Below are positions 52,121-61,256 of a stretch of 64,000 nucleotides of DNA, one piece after another (position 1 is the stretch's first letter; each line of letters starts with the position of its first letter). The notes beneath the pieces were generated by a model. It was not told the origin of the DNA and made no database searches. It saw only the letters and a program-made list of their open reading frames with translations. The position numbers and the translations under genes were made by a program. Where the stretch lies: contig NZ_JBKOFW010000001.1 in the NCBI RefSeq assembly GCF_046764005.1, forward strand, positions 620,001 through 684,000, given 5' to 3'. The stretch comes from Oryzobacter faecalis. GTDB taxonomy: Bacteria > Actinomycetota > Actinomycetes > Actinomycetales > Dermatophilaceae.

Positions 52121-53230
52121 TCACATGCTGCTGCGCAGCCGCAGGACGTTCTTCACGTACAGCCTGGTGTCGCTGTACATCCCGTTCCGCTGGAGTGCGC
52201 CGAGGCCCTGGTAGTAGGCCGCGACCTGGTGCTCCGTCTTCCCTGTGGCGCGCCCGAGGGCGCGCAGCATCACCACGCCGGCGGTGATGTTGTCCTGGGT
52301 GTTGAGCAGGTTCAGGCGGCGTCCGACGAGGTCGGAGGCCCACTGGCCGCCGGACGGGATCACCTGCATGACGCCGACGGCGTTGGCCACCGACACCGCG
52401 CGCTGGTTCCAGCCCGACTCCTGGTAGGCGATGGCGAGGGCCAGCCGCGGGTCGACGCCGTGGCTGCGGGCGGTGCGCACGATCATCGCCTTGGTCTCGC
52501 TGCGGCTGGGGACCTTCCGCTTGGCGAGGATGGCCCGGTTGCGCGCCGCGGCCTCGGCGATCTCGCGGGGGTACCTCACGCCGTTGAACGTGTCGGGCAC
52601 CGAGGTCGCGGACCTCGAGGCGCTCGCCGGGAGCCGCAGCCGCTGGCCCGGGTGGATGAGGGAGCGGGCCGAGATGCCGCTGGCCCTGGCGATCGCCCCG
52701 ACCGTCGTGCGGTGGCGAACCGCGATGGCGCTCAGGGTGTCGCCGTCGCGCACCGTGTAGGTGCCCGACTTGCCCGAGGACGAGGCGCCGGCGCGGGCCG
52801 AGGCCGCGGCGGCCGCCGCGCCGCGCACCGTGACCTTCTGGCCGGGGTGGATGAGGGTGCTGGCCCGGAGGTGGTTGGCCTTGAGGACCGACGCCAGGGG
52901 CACCTTGTAGCGCGCGGCGATGCCGATGAGGGTGTCGCCGGAGCGGACGGTGTGGACGACCGTGGAGGGCCGCGCGGTCTTCGCGGCCGCTGCGGTGCGG
53001 GGCACCTGCAGGCGGGTCCCGGCCATGATGAGGTGCCGGTCGCGGACGTGGTTCTTCGTCACGAGGAGGCCGACCGTCGTGCGGTGGCGGGCGGCGATGC
53101 CCTCGAGGGTGTCGCCCGCCCGGACGACGTAGGTGGTCCAGCCGTGGGGGGCGGGTTTCGACGTCGCGACCGCGGCGGCGGGCAGCACGGCGAGCGGCGG
53201 TGGGGTGGCCGGGGTGGCGATGAAGACCAT
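52121..53230 (-). CDS. LysM-repeat lytic transglycosylase
   Basis: 369 residues. Three LysM modules (YVVRAGDTLEGIAARHRTTV, HTVRSGDTLIGIAARYKVPL, YTVRDGDTLSAIAVRHRTTV) separated by Ala/Ser linkers lead to a C-terminal SLT domain: ALAIAYQESGWNQRAVSVANAVGVMQVIP contains the catalytic Glu and the GxMQ motif, and AAYYQGLGALQRNG the third motif. It should cleave peptidoglycan glycan strands. The N-terminus is hydrophobic but lacks clear basic residues, so the export signal is weak. ATG 53230 follows AAGGA. Neighbouring PASTA kinase makes cell-wall coordination plausible. Confidence 0.88.
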   Translation of the reverse strand: MVFIATPATPPPLAVLPAAAVATSKPAPHGWTTYVVRAGDTLEGIAARHRTTVGLLVTKNHVRDRHLIMAGTRLQVPRTAAAAKTARPSTVVHTVRSGDTLIGIAARYKVPLASVLKANHLRASTLIHPGQKVTVRGAAAAAASARAGASSSGKSGTYTVRDGDTLSAIAVRHRTTVGAIARASGISARSLIHPGQRLRLPASASRSATSVPDTFNGVRYPREIAEAAARNRAILAKRKVPSRSETKAMIVRTARSHGVDPRLALAIAYQESGWNQRAVSVANAVGVMQVIPSGGQWASDLVGRRLNLLNTQDNITAGVVMLRALGRATGKTEHQVAAYYQGLGALQRNGMYSDTRLYVKNVLRLRSSM

Positions 53231-53443
53231 GACGCGTCCTTGCCTGTGGCGGAGGTGACAAGTGGTGCAGGAGTGACCTTTGGGGCACAGGGTACCCGAG
53301 GGGCGCCTCCGACGCCCGTTCTCCGCCGGGGTCCGCGCAGGTCGGACGCCCGCGGACCCGCCCGTGAACGCCCTCCGGACCGGCGCGTGGGCGACCGCGA
53401 CGACCCGGGAAGGGCACCGGCGGCGCTGTGGCACGCTGTCACC
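53231..53443. promoter_or_regulatory. Divergent promoter region of the transglycosylase and the HTH gene
   Basis: Minus strand: TACCCT (53294-53289) is a good -10 for the transglycosylase, giving a ~50-nt leader with AAGGA before ATG 53230. Plus strand: the HTH gene has CACGCT (53432-53437) six bases before GTG 53444, a weak leaderless -10. I looked for a c-di-AMP (ydaO-type) riboswitch, often found before such cell-wall genes, but the leader is too short. Confidence 0.45.
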
Positions 53444-53836
53444 GTGACCGACGCACCCCCGGACCCCACCGACCCCGCGAGCGACCTCGAGACCCTCGTC
53501 CCGGTCTGGCTCACCGTCCCGGACGTCGCCGAGCGCCTCGGCCTGCGGCTCGCCGACGTGCGCCGCCTCGTCGAGGACCGCGAGCTGCTCTCCCACCGGG
53601 TCGGTGAGCGCCGGGTCGTCGCGGTGCCCGAGGGATTCCTCGGCGACGACGGACCGCTCCACGCGCTCAAGGGCACCTTCACCGTCCTCGCCGACGGGGG
53701 GATGAGCGACGAGGAGGTCATCCGCTGGCTGCACACGCCCGACGAGACCCTCCCCGTGCCCGGCACCCCCCTCGACGCCATCCGTGCCGGCTTCAAGACC
53801 GAGGTCCGCAAGCGCGCGATGGAGGAGGCCTTCTAG
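53444..53836 (+). CDS. Rv2175c-like HTH DNA-binding protein
   Basis: 130 residues. PVWLTVPDVAERLGLRLADVRRLVEDRELLSHRVGERRVVAVPEGFL is an excisionase/MerR-like winged HTH. The C-terminal half (GTFTVLADGGMSDEEVIRWLHTPDETLPVPGTPLDAIRAGFKTEVRKRA) matches the Rv2175c fold. In M. tuberculosis, PknL phosphorylates Rv2175c on an N-terminal Thr and lowers its DNA binding. Here Thr residues occur at positions 2 and 9 of the disordered N-terminus, and the kinase is encoded nearby. The stop codon is shared, in opposite sense, with the following secreted protein gene (CTAG at 53833-53836). Confidence 0.87.
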   Translation: MTDAPPDPTDPASDLETLVPVWLTVPDVAERLGLRLADVRRLVEDRELLSHRVGERRVVAVPEGFLGDDGPLHALKGTFTVLADGGMSDEEVIRWLHTPDETLPVPGTPLDAIRAGFKTEVRKRAMEEAF

Positions 53837-56730
53837 GACCGGCCGCCTGTCACCGACACCAGCCGCAGGTCGTAGGTGAACGTGATCGACCGTGTTCTGT
53901 CGAAGGTTCCATCACTGGTGGCCTGGCTGAAGGTCGAGGTCCCCACGAGGTGGGCCGGATCGGGGTCGGTGTCAGTGAACGTGTCGACCAGGATGTCGTC
54001 GTCCGGCCAGCCCAGACCGGCCTGCGGCCATCCGATCAGACTGAAACCGCCAGGGTGGGTCGCCCATGGTTCGAAGGTGCTGCCGTCGCACCAGGTCGAC
54101 GTCACGCCTCCTGCGGCGGTGCCGGACTCGCCCTCCCGTGGTCGGGGGTCCATCCCGTCGACGTAGGCGTACCAGCCGGATGTGGGATCGCCGAACATGA
54201 CGATGCCGGAGCTGCGCTCGGCGCCGGAGAAGGTGACGTCGGCGTCGTAGCGCGACGGGCACGCTCCCGACGTGTACGCACGGTCCTCGTGCCCGGTGCC
54301 CGTGACGGTCGTCGCGTAGCGCCCCCGCCCCTGCTCGCCCACGCGTTCGACGAGGTGTCTGAGCGTGTAGGTGATGTTCTGGGTCGCCTCAGCCGTCTCG
54401 CCGCCGCCGATGCGCGTCTCGGCCCAGCGGGCGTCGACATCGATCGACCCGCTCCAGCGCTGGCCGCCACACCCGTCGGAGCGATAGAGCTCGCGCGGCC
54501 CCACCACGAGCTCCGCCGTCGCGAAGGACCAGCCGTACCCCCACTTCTCCGCGACCGCGGAGAGAGAGATCCGCATCGATGCCTCGAGGAGGACGCAGGT
54601 GAGCCCGCTGTTCGGTGCGTACGTGAGGTCCACCTGCGGTCCCAGTCCGCCCTTGACGCCCACGACGCCGAACAGCTTCGCCGACAGGGACCCGGTGAGG
54701 CCCGCAGAGATGGTTGCGGTGGAGGACCCCTCGTCGGTCGCCTGCCCGGTCAGGTCGGCCTGGTTGAGGTCCGTGAGGTCCCCGTCGTCGTACTCGAAGC
54801 CGACCCGGACGGGTATCGAGACGGTCGTCGTCATCGAGACCTCGTTCGTGACCGACGCCGACAGCTCGACCGCCCAGCCGAACTCGACCGGTCCGAGCCA
54901 TCCCAGAAGCCCGTCAGCCAAGGTGACGGTGCAGGTGAACCCGCCGCTGACGGCCAGGGTCCAGGCGAGCCTGACCTCCCCTCGGAGGTCGAGGCGGGCA
55001 CTGGCCTGCCGGAGGGAGAAGTCGGCGCTTCCCCTCATCCCCTCGAAGGACACGGAAGGGGCGGCGACGCCCTCGCCGCCGGCGGAGCACAGAGGTTCCA
55101 CGGCTGCATCCAGCACGCGGCCGTCGGTTCCGGCTCCAAGGGTGCCGCTCACGTCGCGAGCGGCTTGGGACGTGTGGATCTCCAGGTCGGTGAAGAGGTC
55201 CTGAAGCGGCGCCTCCTCGAACGTCGCCGAGACCGACCCGTCGGGAAAGACCGAGCGTGCGGTCACCCGGCCAGACGCGCCGGGCCCGGACACTGGTCCG
55301 CCGCTTCGCACGAAATGGCCGCCGACGGCCGGAGCGTCGGAGGATGCCGCGAAGACGACGGTTCCGCCCGATGACCCGTCCTCTGTCAGGGAGACCAGGT
55401 CGCCGGGTCCGTGCATCGTCGTGCCGGGAGTGAGCGCGAAGGACGTCTGAGCGTCGGTGCCGGTCGGGAACCATCCGACGACATCTGCGGCGAGATGCAC
55501 GTCGCCGGCGCTGTTGTAGAGCGAGATGGCACCACCGGTGCCCACCTTCACGACCACGAGGTTGGGCGCGATCTGTCCCGGCCGCAGGTTGAGCATCGAT
55601 GCGGTCGGTCGGGGCTGTCCGTTCGGCCAGGCCGTGACCCACGTCGCGGTCGTGGGGGTGATCCCCGTCAGGTTGAGGACGACTGCGCCCACCCCCGTCG
55701 CGGGCACGCCCCCGCGGCCCGCGACCGTCAGTGCGAGCGTCGAGCGGGGGCCCATCGGTGCCTTCGGCGATCCCAGGCCGGACCTGGTGTCCAGCACCCG
55801 AGCCGGCGTCAGCGGCTGGTAGGCCGATGTCGTCGGGAACCACCCCACGACGTCAGCGAGGAGGTGCACTGCTCCTGCTCTGTTGAAGAGGGAGAACCTC
55901 CCGTCCGTGCCGAGCTTGACGATCGCGAGGTTCGGGCGGACCTCCCCCTTGACCAGGTTGAGGTTCGACGCCAGTGGAACGGGTTGACCGGAGGGGAAGG
56001 CCGTCACATAGGTCGTCGCCGTCGGTGACACACCCGTCAGGTTGACGACGACGGCCGCGACGCCGGTCGCCGGAACGCCTCCACGGCCGGTCGCCTGCAC
56101 GGGCACGGTCTTCCCTGCTCCCACCTGGGCCGTGGGCGCGCCGATACCCTTGCGGGTGTCGAGGATGCGTGCCGGCACCAGCGGCTGGAAGCTCGATGAC
56201 TCCGGGAACCACCCCACCACATCGGCCAGGAGGTGGACCGTTCCGGAACTGTTGTACAGATCCACGGCGCCGCCTCGGCCCACCTTCGCGAACACGAGGT
56301 TTGGTGAGGTCTCGCCGCGCACGAGGTTGAGGGACGACGCGACCGGCCGTACGGCACCGTGTGGCCACACCGTCACGTACGTCGTGGACGTCGCGCTCAC
56401 AGCGGTGACGTTGAGGACGACGGCACCCACACCGGCGGCGGGGACGCCGCCCCGACCGACGACGTCGAGCGAGATCGTTCCACCGTGACCCACAGGGCCC
56501 GTCGGCGCCCCGAGTCCCGAACGGGTGTCGAGCAGTCGGCTCGGGACAAGCGGTTGGAGGTCGCCGCCGCCGTACGACACGAGTGGCTCTGCGCTCGCCT
56601 GAGGCGCCGCGGTCGAGACACCGGCGCGGCCGGACGTCGGAGAGATCGGATCCGCATGGACGACCTGAGCGGTACCACCGAGAGTCAGGGCTGAGATCGC
56701 GACCAGCGCGATGGTGATGCGACGACGCAT
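53833..56730 (-). CDS. Secreted protein with three N-terminal LDTR repeats
   Basis: 965 residues. Signal peptide MRRRITIALVAISALTLGGT with cleavage near VVHA-DP. Three tandem repeats of ~119 residues with 123-residue period (about 58-176, 181-299, 304-422): each starts QPLxPxRxLDTR, has GRGGVPATGVxAVVxNLT in the middle and ends HLLADVVGWFP. Similar beta repeats occur in other secreted actinobacterial proteins, possibly cell-wall or glycan binding. Residues 423-965 are beta-rich with several Cys and no family I recognise. Codon use is visibly less GC-strict than neighbours, suggesting transfer. It separates the HTH and prenyl synthase genes. Confidence 0.85.
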   Translation of the reverse strand: MRRRITIALVAISALTLGGTAQVVHADPISPTSGRAGVSTAAPQASAEPLVSYGGGDLQPLVPSRLLDTRSGLGAPTGPVGHGGTISLDVVGRGGVPAAGVGAVVLNVTAVSATSTTYVTVWPHGAVRPVASSLNLVRGETSPNLVFAKVGRGGAVDLYNSSGTVHLLADVVGWFPESSSFQPLVPARILDTRKGIGAPTAQVGAGKTVPVQATGRGGVPATGVAAVVVNLTGVSPTATTYVTAFPSGQPVPLASNLNLVKGEVRPNLAIVKLGTDGRFSLFNRAGAVHLLADVVGWFPTTSAYQPLTPARVLDTRSGLGSPKAPMGPRSTLALTVAGRGGVPATGVGAVVLNLTGITPTTATWVTAWPNGQPRPTASMLNLRPGQIAPNLVVVKVGTGGAISLYNSAGDVHLAADVVGWFPTGTDAQTSFALTPGTTMHGPGDLVSLTEDGSSGGTVVFAASSDAPAVGGHFVRSGGPVSGPGASGRVTARSVFPDGSVSATFEEAPLQDLFTDLEIHTSQAARDVSGTLGAGTDGRVLDAAVEPLCSAGGEGVAAPSVSFEGMRGSADFSLRQASARLDLRGEVRLAWTLAVSGGFTCTVTLADGLLGWLGPVEFGWAVELSASVTNEVSMTTTVSIPVRVGFEYDDGDLTDLNQADLTGQATDEGSSTATISAGLTGSLSAKLFGVVGVKGGLGPQVDLTYAPNSGLTCVLLEASMRISLSAVAEKWGYGWSFATAELVVGPRELYRSDGCGGQRWSGSIDVDARWAETRIGGGETAEATQNITYTLRHLVERVGEQGRGRYATTVTGTGHEDRAYTSGACPSRYDADVTFSGAERSSGIVMFGDPTSGWYAYVDGMDPRPREGESGTAAGGVTSTWCDGSTFEPWATHPGGFSLIGWPQAGLGWPDDDILVDTFTDTDPDPAHLVGTSTFSQATSDGTFDRTRSITFTYDLRLVSVTGGRS

Positions 56731-56782
56731 GACGCCCCTATCCACCACGGGCCACCCCCTGGTAGCCGCTGCCCGGAATGTA

Positions 56783-56796
56783 GACCTGCGCAGGTC
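56783..56796. promoter_or_regulatory. 14-bp perfect palindrome upstream of the secreted repeat protein
   Basis: GACCTGCGCAGGTC, about 53 bp before ATG 56730 and 30 bp after the prenyl synthase stop. It could be an operator in the promoter of the secreted protein or part of a terminator for the synthase. A TACATT hexamer on the minus strand lies next to it. Confidence 0.4.
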
Positions 56797-56825
56797 AGAG
56801 CGTCAGCCGAACGCGGAAAGCCGCG

Positions 56826-57911
56826 TCAGGCGTTGCGGGCGGTCGAGGTCTCGACCAGCCCGAGGAGGACGTCGCGCGCCTCCTCGTCGACCGCGGGCGC
56901 CGACCGGAGCGCCTCGCGCGCGGAGTCGGCGAGCCGGGCGATCTCGTCCTCGATGACGGCGACGGCGCCGGAGCCGGTGATCACCTCGCGGAGGTCCTCG
57001 ACCTCGCCGTCGCCGAGGTCGGGGCGACCGACGAGCCCGTCGAGGCGCGCACGTCCCGCCGCGTCGGTCCCCGCGAGCGCGTGGGCGAGGAGGACGGTGC
57101 GCTTGCCCTCGCGCAGGTCGTCGCCGGCCGGCTTGCCGGTCTCGGCGGGGTCGCCGAAGACGCCGAGGAGGTCGTCACGCAGCTGGAAGGCGCGACCGAC
57201 GTCGAGGCCGTAGCGGGAGAGCGCGGCGGTCGAGGCCTCGTCGAGACCGCCGGTCGCCGCCCCGATGAGGAGGGGGTGCTCGACCGTGTACTTGGCGCTC
57301 TTGTACCGGATGACGTGGCCCGCACGGTCGACGCGCTCGGTGTCGGCGAGGCCCTCCCACGGACGCATCGACTCGACGACGTCGAGGAACTGGCCGGCCA
57401 TGAGCTGGCTGCGCATCCGGTCGAAGACCGGGCGGCCGCGGGCGACGTCCTCGGCGGGTAGCCCACACGTCGCGTAGACCTCGTCGGTCCAGGTGAGGCA
57501 CAGGTTGCCCGCGAGGACGGCGCCGGCGAGGCCGAAGCGGTCGGCGTCCCCGGACCAGCCGCGCCCGGTGTGGGCCGAGGCGAGGGCCCGGTGCGCGGCG
57601 GGGCGGCCCCGGCGGGTGTCGGAGTCGTCCATGACGTCGTCGTGGATGAGGGCCGCGGCCTGGAACAGCTCCATGGCGCTGGCGAGGCGCACGAGGGCGC
57701 CGGAGTCGGGACGACCGGCCGCGCGGTGCCCCCAGTAGAGGAAGGCCGCCCGCAACCGCTTCCCGCCCCGCAGGAGGTCGGCGACGGCGCGGACGAGGTC
57801 GTCGACGTCGGGGCCGAGCTCGGCGAGCACCGTGGACTGGTGGGCCAGCTCGTGGTCGAGGCACTCCTGCACCCGGCGCCGCAGGTCGGCGGTGTCGAGC
57901 GGGTTCGGCAC
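56826..57911 (-). CDS. Polyprenyl diphosphate synthase (IdsA2/GGPP synthase-like)
   Basis: A 361-residue trans-prenyltransferase extending allylic diphosphates with IPP, probably to C20 (geranylgeranyl) or similar. LRGGKRLRAAFLYWGHRAAG, the first Asp-rich motif ALIHDDVMDDSDTRRGRPAAH, and the second QLRDDLLGVFGDPAETGKPAGDDLREGKRTVL are intact. YKSAKYTVEHPLLIGA is the conserved mid-region. Chain length is not determinable by eye. Position matches Rv2173. GTG 57911 follows GGAGGA at six bases and is preferred to the longer frame to 57944. Divergent from the MTHFR gene. Confidence 0.92.
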   Translation of the reverse strand: MPNPLDTADLRRRVQECLDHELAHQSTVLAELGPDVDDLVRAVADLLRGGKRLRAAFLYWGHRAAGRPDSGALVRLASAMELFQAAALIHDDVMDDSDTRRGRPAAHRALASAHTGRGWSGDADRFGLAGAVLAGNLCLTWTDEVYATCGLPAEDVARGRPVFDRMRSQLMAGQFLDVVESMRPWEGLADTERVDRAGHVIRYKSAKYTVEHPLLIGAATGGLDEASTAALSRYGLDVGRAFQLRDDLLGVFGDPAETGKPAGDDLREGKRTVLLAHALAGTDAAGRARLDGLVGRPDLGDGEVEDLREVITGSGAVAVIEDEIARLADSAREALRSAPAVDEEARDVLLGLVETSTARNA

Positions 57912-58003
57912 GGGGGTCCTCCTCGGCCGCGGGGCACGGCGCACAGCGGTCGGATGCTGGTGCCACGAGCCTACGGCGTCGGCGCTCGCGTACCCTCACC
58001 GCC

Positions 58004-58909
58004 ATGGCCCACCACGGAGGAGGGGGACGTCCCGAGCACCTCGTGGCGTCCATCCCGGGGCGCCTGCGCGAGGCGCGTCCCTCGATCAGCTTCGAGTTCT
58101 TCCCGCCGAAGGACGACGACGCCGAGGCCCAGCTGTGGACCGCCATCCGCCAGCTCGAGCGGGTCCGGCCCGCGTTCGTCTCGGTGACCTACGGGGCCGG
58201 GGGGACGACCCAGGACCGCACGGTGCGGGTCACCGGCCGGATCGCCGACGAGACCTCGCTGACCCCGCTCGCCCACCTCACCTGCGTGGGTGCCTCGGTG
58301 CGCCAGGTGCGGCAGGTCGTGGGCCAGTACGCGTCCTCCGGGGTGCGCAACATCCTCGCCCTGCGCGGCGACCCGCCGGGCAACGTGCGCGGGCAGTGGA
58401 CCGCGCACCCCGAGGGGCTCGACCACGCCGACCAGCTCGTCGCCCTCATCTCCGGCCTCGGCGACTTCACGATCGGCGTCGCGGCGTTCCCGGACGTGCA
58501 CCCGGACAGCCCCGACCTCGACCACGACGTCGAGGTCCTCGTCCGCAAGGCCGACGCGGGCGCGAGCTTCGCCATCACCCAGATGGTCTTCGACGCCGAC
58601 TCCTACCTGCGGCTGCGCGACCGCGTCGCCGCGCGCCGCGACCTGCCGATCACCCCCGGCCTCATGCCCGTGACCAACGTCCGCCAGATCCAGCGGATGT
58701 CCGAGCTCATGGGCACCCCGCTGCCGGCGGCCGTCGTCGGGCGGCTCGAGGAGGTCAAGGACGACCCCGTCGCGGTCCGGGCGGTCGGGGTGCAGATCGC
58801 GACCGAGCTCGGGCGCCGGATGCTCGACGAGGGCGCCCCCGGCATCCACTTCATCACGATGAACCGGTCGACGGCGACGCTCGAGGTCTTCGACAACCTC
58901 GGCCTCTGA
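58004..58909 (+). CDS. metF: Methylenetetrahydrofolate reductase
   Basis: A 301-residue TIM-barrel flavoprotein reducing 5,10-methylene-THF to 5-methyl-THF for methionine synthesis. SISFEFFPPKDDDAEAQLW is the N-terminal signature (catalytic Glu), FVSVTYGAGGTTQDRT the FAD loop, NILALRGDPPG and FTIGVAAFPDVHPDS conserved blocks, and GASFAITQMVFDADSYLRL near the folate site. TACCCT (57991-57996) sits seven bases before ATG 58004, a leaderless start. Together with gcvT it marks one-carbon metabolism at both ends of the window. Confidence 0.94.
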   Translation: MAHHGGGGRPEHLVASIPGRLREARPSISFEFFPPKDDDAEAQLWTAIRQLERVRPAFVSVTYGAGGTTQDRTVRVTGRIADETSLTPLAHLTCVGASVRQVRQVVGQYASSGVRNILALRGDPPGNVRGQWTAHPEGLDHADQLVALISGLGDFTIGVAAFPDVHPDSPDLDHDVEVLVRKADAGASFAITQMVFDADSYLRLRDRVAARRDLPITPGLMPVTNVRQIQRMSELMGTPLPAAVVGRLEEVKDDPVAVRAVGVQIATELGRRMLDEGAPGIHFITMNRSTATLEVFDNLGL

Positions 58910-58929
58910 GCGCCGGCGCCTCCCGGCCC

Positions 58930-59744
58930 CTACCGACCGGCGTCCGTGCGCAGCAGCCGCAGCCCGCCGAGCACCATCGCCCCCGCGGCCCAGACGGCGA
59001 CGATGGTGCGCGCCCTCGTCTCCGTCATCCCCTCGGGCCCCTCCCCGAAGACGAGGAAGATGACGCCGCTGCCGGGCACGTGGGCGGCGACCTGCTGGGC
59101 GAGCTCGAGGGGCATGTTGCCGAAGAGCAGCGGGATGACGAGGACGAGCGCGATGACGCTGACCAGGCAGCCCGCCGCACTGCGGGTCAGCAGGCCCAGC
59201 CCCACGGCGAGGAGCAGTCCGGTGACGAAGACGGTCGACAGGCTCCCGACGACCGACACCGCACCGTCGAGCGGCAGCCCGAAGGACGGGACGAACCGCC
59301 ACACGACGACGCTCGCGAGGGTGGCGAGGAGTAGGCCGTAGAGCGTCAGCGTCGCCGTGACGACGACCGTGCGGGCCGTCAGGAGGACCCCACGGCGCGG
59401 GGTCCACTGGAGCGAGGGGACGATGCCCCCGGTCGTGTGGTCGCCGGTCGTCGTGACGACGGCGGTGGCGAGCAGCCCGAAGAGGATGAACAGCCCGGCG
59501 AGCTGCCCTCCCGTCCAGGCGCCGTCAGGGGGGATCTCGCCGCCCGGGGGGTCGTCGGCGGTGTCGATGCCGAGGATCAGCCCGATGCCGACGCCGGCGG
59601 CCGCGGTGGCGAGTGAGAACCACCAGGTCGAGCGCACCGACCACAGCCGGCCCCACTCCGCCCGTGCCGTGCGCACCAAGGCCGTGCCGGCCCCGACCTG
59701 GGGGGCCGGGCCCGCCCGGTGCGCCGAGGGAGTGGTCGCGGTCG

Positions 59745-59748
<4 letters not shown>
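58930..59748 (-). CDS. ABC-2 type transporter permease
   Basis: A 272-residue permease with about six hydrophobic helices: WWFSLATAAAGVGIGLILG, LAGLFILFGLLATAVVTTTG, GVLLTARTVVVTATLTLYGLLLATLASVVVW, VFVTGLLLAVGLGLLTRSAAGCLVSVIALVLVIPLLFG and a C-terminal AVWAAGAMVLGGLRLL. This is the BcrB/NatB-like architecture used in antibiotic or peptide export and self-immunity. ATG 59748 overlaps the ATPase stop (ATGA), so the two form one exporter. Substrate unknown; the divergent peptide/MNIO pair is a candidate partner (inference). Confidence 0.87.
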
Positions 59749-60689
<941 letters not shown>

Positions 60690-61009
60690 GGGTCCCCTCC
60701 AGGGCAGCGGGTGGTGCGGGTTCCCGGACGCTACAAGCGGGCGCGAGGGCGGCTGGTGGCGAGGATGTGGAGATCGTGTGCAGGTCGTGGGCGTGGTACC
60801 GCGCCGGTCTCGGGCACGGGCCCCCCTCAGCGCCCACTCCCGCGACCGGCGCGGCCCCCCGAGCCTCCCGGAGTCGGTGGGGGTGCCACATCCGTACGCG
60901 TACCCAGATGTGCGCGAGGCGGCGGCGGTTCCGTATCAGGGCCCGCGCGGGTGGTTCTTCTGAGGTGACACCCGTCCCGGGTGCCGTCCGTCACCGAAGG
61001 AGAACCGCC
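60690..61009. other. Divergent intergenic region between the ABC exporter and the peptide gene
   Basis: 320 bp. The left end holds the exporter promoter (TAGCGT, minus strand, 60733-60728). The right end has a nested hairpin just before the peptide gene: GGTGAC/GTCACC (60965-60970 and 60990-60995) enclosing CACCCG-TCC-CGGGTG (60969-60983), then GAAGGAG as ribosome-binding site. TACCCA (about 60901) and TATCAG (about 60933) are weak -10 candidates for the plus strand. Small open frames crossing it have no start site or composition to support them. Confidence 0.5.
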
Positions 61010-61255
61010 ATGCACGCCGACCTCAACCCCCAGCCGTTGCCGCCCCGGGCGACGAGGGTCTACGCCTCGCACGAGGTGCTCTACGACCTCGACAAGTTCC
61101 AGAGCGCGCTGAAGAGCATCCTCGACCGCGCCGGCCACAACAACTGCACCTCCGGGCTCCAGCTCGACTGGATCCAGTTCGAGCAGTTCTACATCGACGA
61201 CAAGCTCGACGCCCGTCCCGTCCTCGACCAGCGCTCGATCGGGTTCGGCGGTTGA
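61010..61255 (+). CDS. Small peptide, candidate MNIO substrate (RiPP-like precursor)
   Basis: An 81-residue protein, clear GAAGGAG site, ATG 61010, ending one base before the MNIO gene. N-terminus MHADLNPQPLPPRATRVYAS has an NPQPLPPR motif. The centre YDLDKFQSALKSILDRAG is helical, and the only Cys (Cys46) lies in HNNCTSGLQLDW. The C-terminus ends GFGG. MNIO enzymes commonly modify Cys in small peptides encoded just upstream, so this may be the substrate. Equally it could be a folded partner protein: it is longer than many precursors and has a single Cys. No homologue of known function recognised. Confidence 0.72.
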   Translation: MHADLNPQPLPPRATRVYASHEVLYDLDKFQSALKSILDRAGHNNCTSGLQLDWIQFEQFYIDDKLDARPVLDQRSIGFGG

Positions 61256-61256
61256 G

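Noticed and set aside
53231..53300. c-di-AMP (ydaO-type) riboswitch before the LysM transglycosylase
   Set aside because: The predicted leader is only about 50 nt and lacks the conserved multi-stem architecture.
60965..60995. Fluoride or other known riboswitch in the leader of the peptide gene
   Set aside because: There is a nested hairpin, but no conserved riboswitch core that I can recognise.
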